Assembly (NCBI GenBank): GCA_017860675.1
Contig: JAGDMV010000091.1
Coordinates: 1 to 7,192 of the forward strand
DNA: 7,192 bases
Direction of reading: 5' to 3'
Source of the DNA: Chloroflexota bacterium
GTDB taxonomy: Bacteria > Chloroflexota > Limnocylindria > Limnocylindrales > CSP1-4
Shown: positions 6,974 to 7,192 of the stretch, piece by piece
How the letters are laid out: every line of letters begins with the position of its first letter
Numbering within the stretch: position 1 is the stretch's first letter
Notes under the pieces: model-generated
Databases searched by the model: none
The model's input: the letters and a program-made list of their open reading frames with translations, nothing else
Told to the model about the DNA's origin: nothing
Position numbers and translations under genes: made by a program

Positions 6974-7192
6974 ATGACCCTCATCGCGACGGCACAGCTG
7001 CTCGAGGCGACAGGCGTCTCCAAGACGTACGGGGCCGTCGTCGCCCTCCGCTCGGCCTCGCTCTCCGTGCGGCCGGGCGAGGTCCACGCGCTCATGGGCG
7101 CCAACGGCGCCGGCAAGAGCACTCTGGTCAAGATCCTGACCGGCGCGGTCCACCCGGACACGGGCACGATCGCCGTCCGCGGCCGGGAACGG
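6974..7192 (+). CDS. Sugar ABC transporter ATP-binding protein, N-terminal part (RbsA/MglA/XylG type)
   Basis: The first 73 codons of an ABC ATPase that runs off the window's right edge. ATG 6974 opens MTLIATAQLLEATGVSKTYG, with the A-loop aromatic Tyr19. A perfect Walker A, GANGAGKST at residues 42-50, follows, then LVKILTGAVHPDTGTI as in carbohydrate-uptake ATPases, which usually carry two ATPase domains in about 500 residues. It would sit on the cytoplasmic face and power import with a permease expected just downstream. An in-frame TGA at 6962 blocks longer starts. The ribosome site is poor: only GGGGA at 6967-6971, 2 bases from the ATG. This, with the upstream hairpin, predicts much lower expression than the binding protein. 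Confidence 0.93.
   Translation, partial: MTLIATAQLLEATGVSKTYGAVVALRSASLSVRPGEVHALMGANGAGKSTLVKILTGAVHPDTGTIAVRGRER

Noticed and set aside
5723..7153. Long minus-strand open frame opposite the binding protein and ATPase
   Set aside because: Low-complexity Asp/Val/Arg/Leu composition and complete overlap with a clear lipoprotein and a Walker A ATPase. Shadow frame.

Overview
The window is a very GC-rich stretch (third codon positions almost always G or C) carrying one co-directional, plus-strand catabolic and uptake locus. Lineage is inference only. Extreme GC, GTG starts, strong AAGGAGG ribosome sites and a diderm-unlike lipoprotein with an Ala/Ser/Pro-rich linker suggest a high-GC Chloroflexota (for example the Limnocylindria type) or an Actinomycetota. 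No rRNA or marker gene is present to settle it.

Layout: (1) 1-47, probable last codons of an upstream gene. (2) 173-1372, a Gfo/Idh/MocA-family dehydrogenase with an unusual C-terminal extension, preceded by an 11-bp tandem repeat that duplicates its ribosome site. (3) 1373-1549, a regulatory-looking gap with a -10-like TATACT, a tandem CCATCTAG and a dyad. (4) 1550-2710, a second, divergent Gfo/Idh/MocA dehydrogenase. (5) 2754-3668, a sugar phosphate isomerase/epimerase-type TIM barrel. (6) 3665-4501, a DeoC-family class I aldolase starting in a GTGA overlap. (7) 4501-5556, a third Gfo/Idh/MocA protein, clearly paralogous to the first, starting in a TGATG overlap. (8) 5557-5725, a gap with a strong bulged hairpin next to the ribosome site. 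(9) 5726-6898, a lipoprotein sugar-binding protein of the RbsB type. (10) 6899-6973, a gap with a perfect 13-bp stem-loop. (11) 6974 to the window end, the start of an RbsA-type sugar ABC ATPase.

Together the genes look like a pathway for importing and degrading a sugar, polyol or glycoside. The binding protein and ATPase (the permease is presumably just outside) import it. NAD(P)-dependent Gfo/Idh/MocA enzymes oxidise or reduce it, the metal-dependent TIM barrel isomerises, epimerises or eliminates, and the DeoC-type aldolase cleaves the product. The combination of several Gfo/Idh/MocA enzymes with a TIM barrel recalls inositol, levoglucosan and C-glycoside (keto-sugar) pathways. Adding a DeoC-type aldolase and two Thr-Lys-Pro variant paralogs does not match a named pathway that I can assign, so the substrate is unknown.
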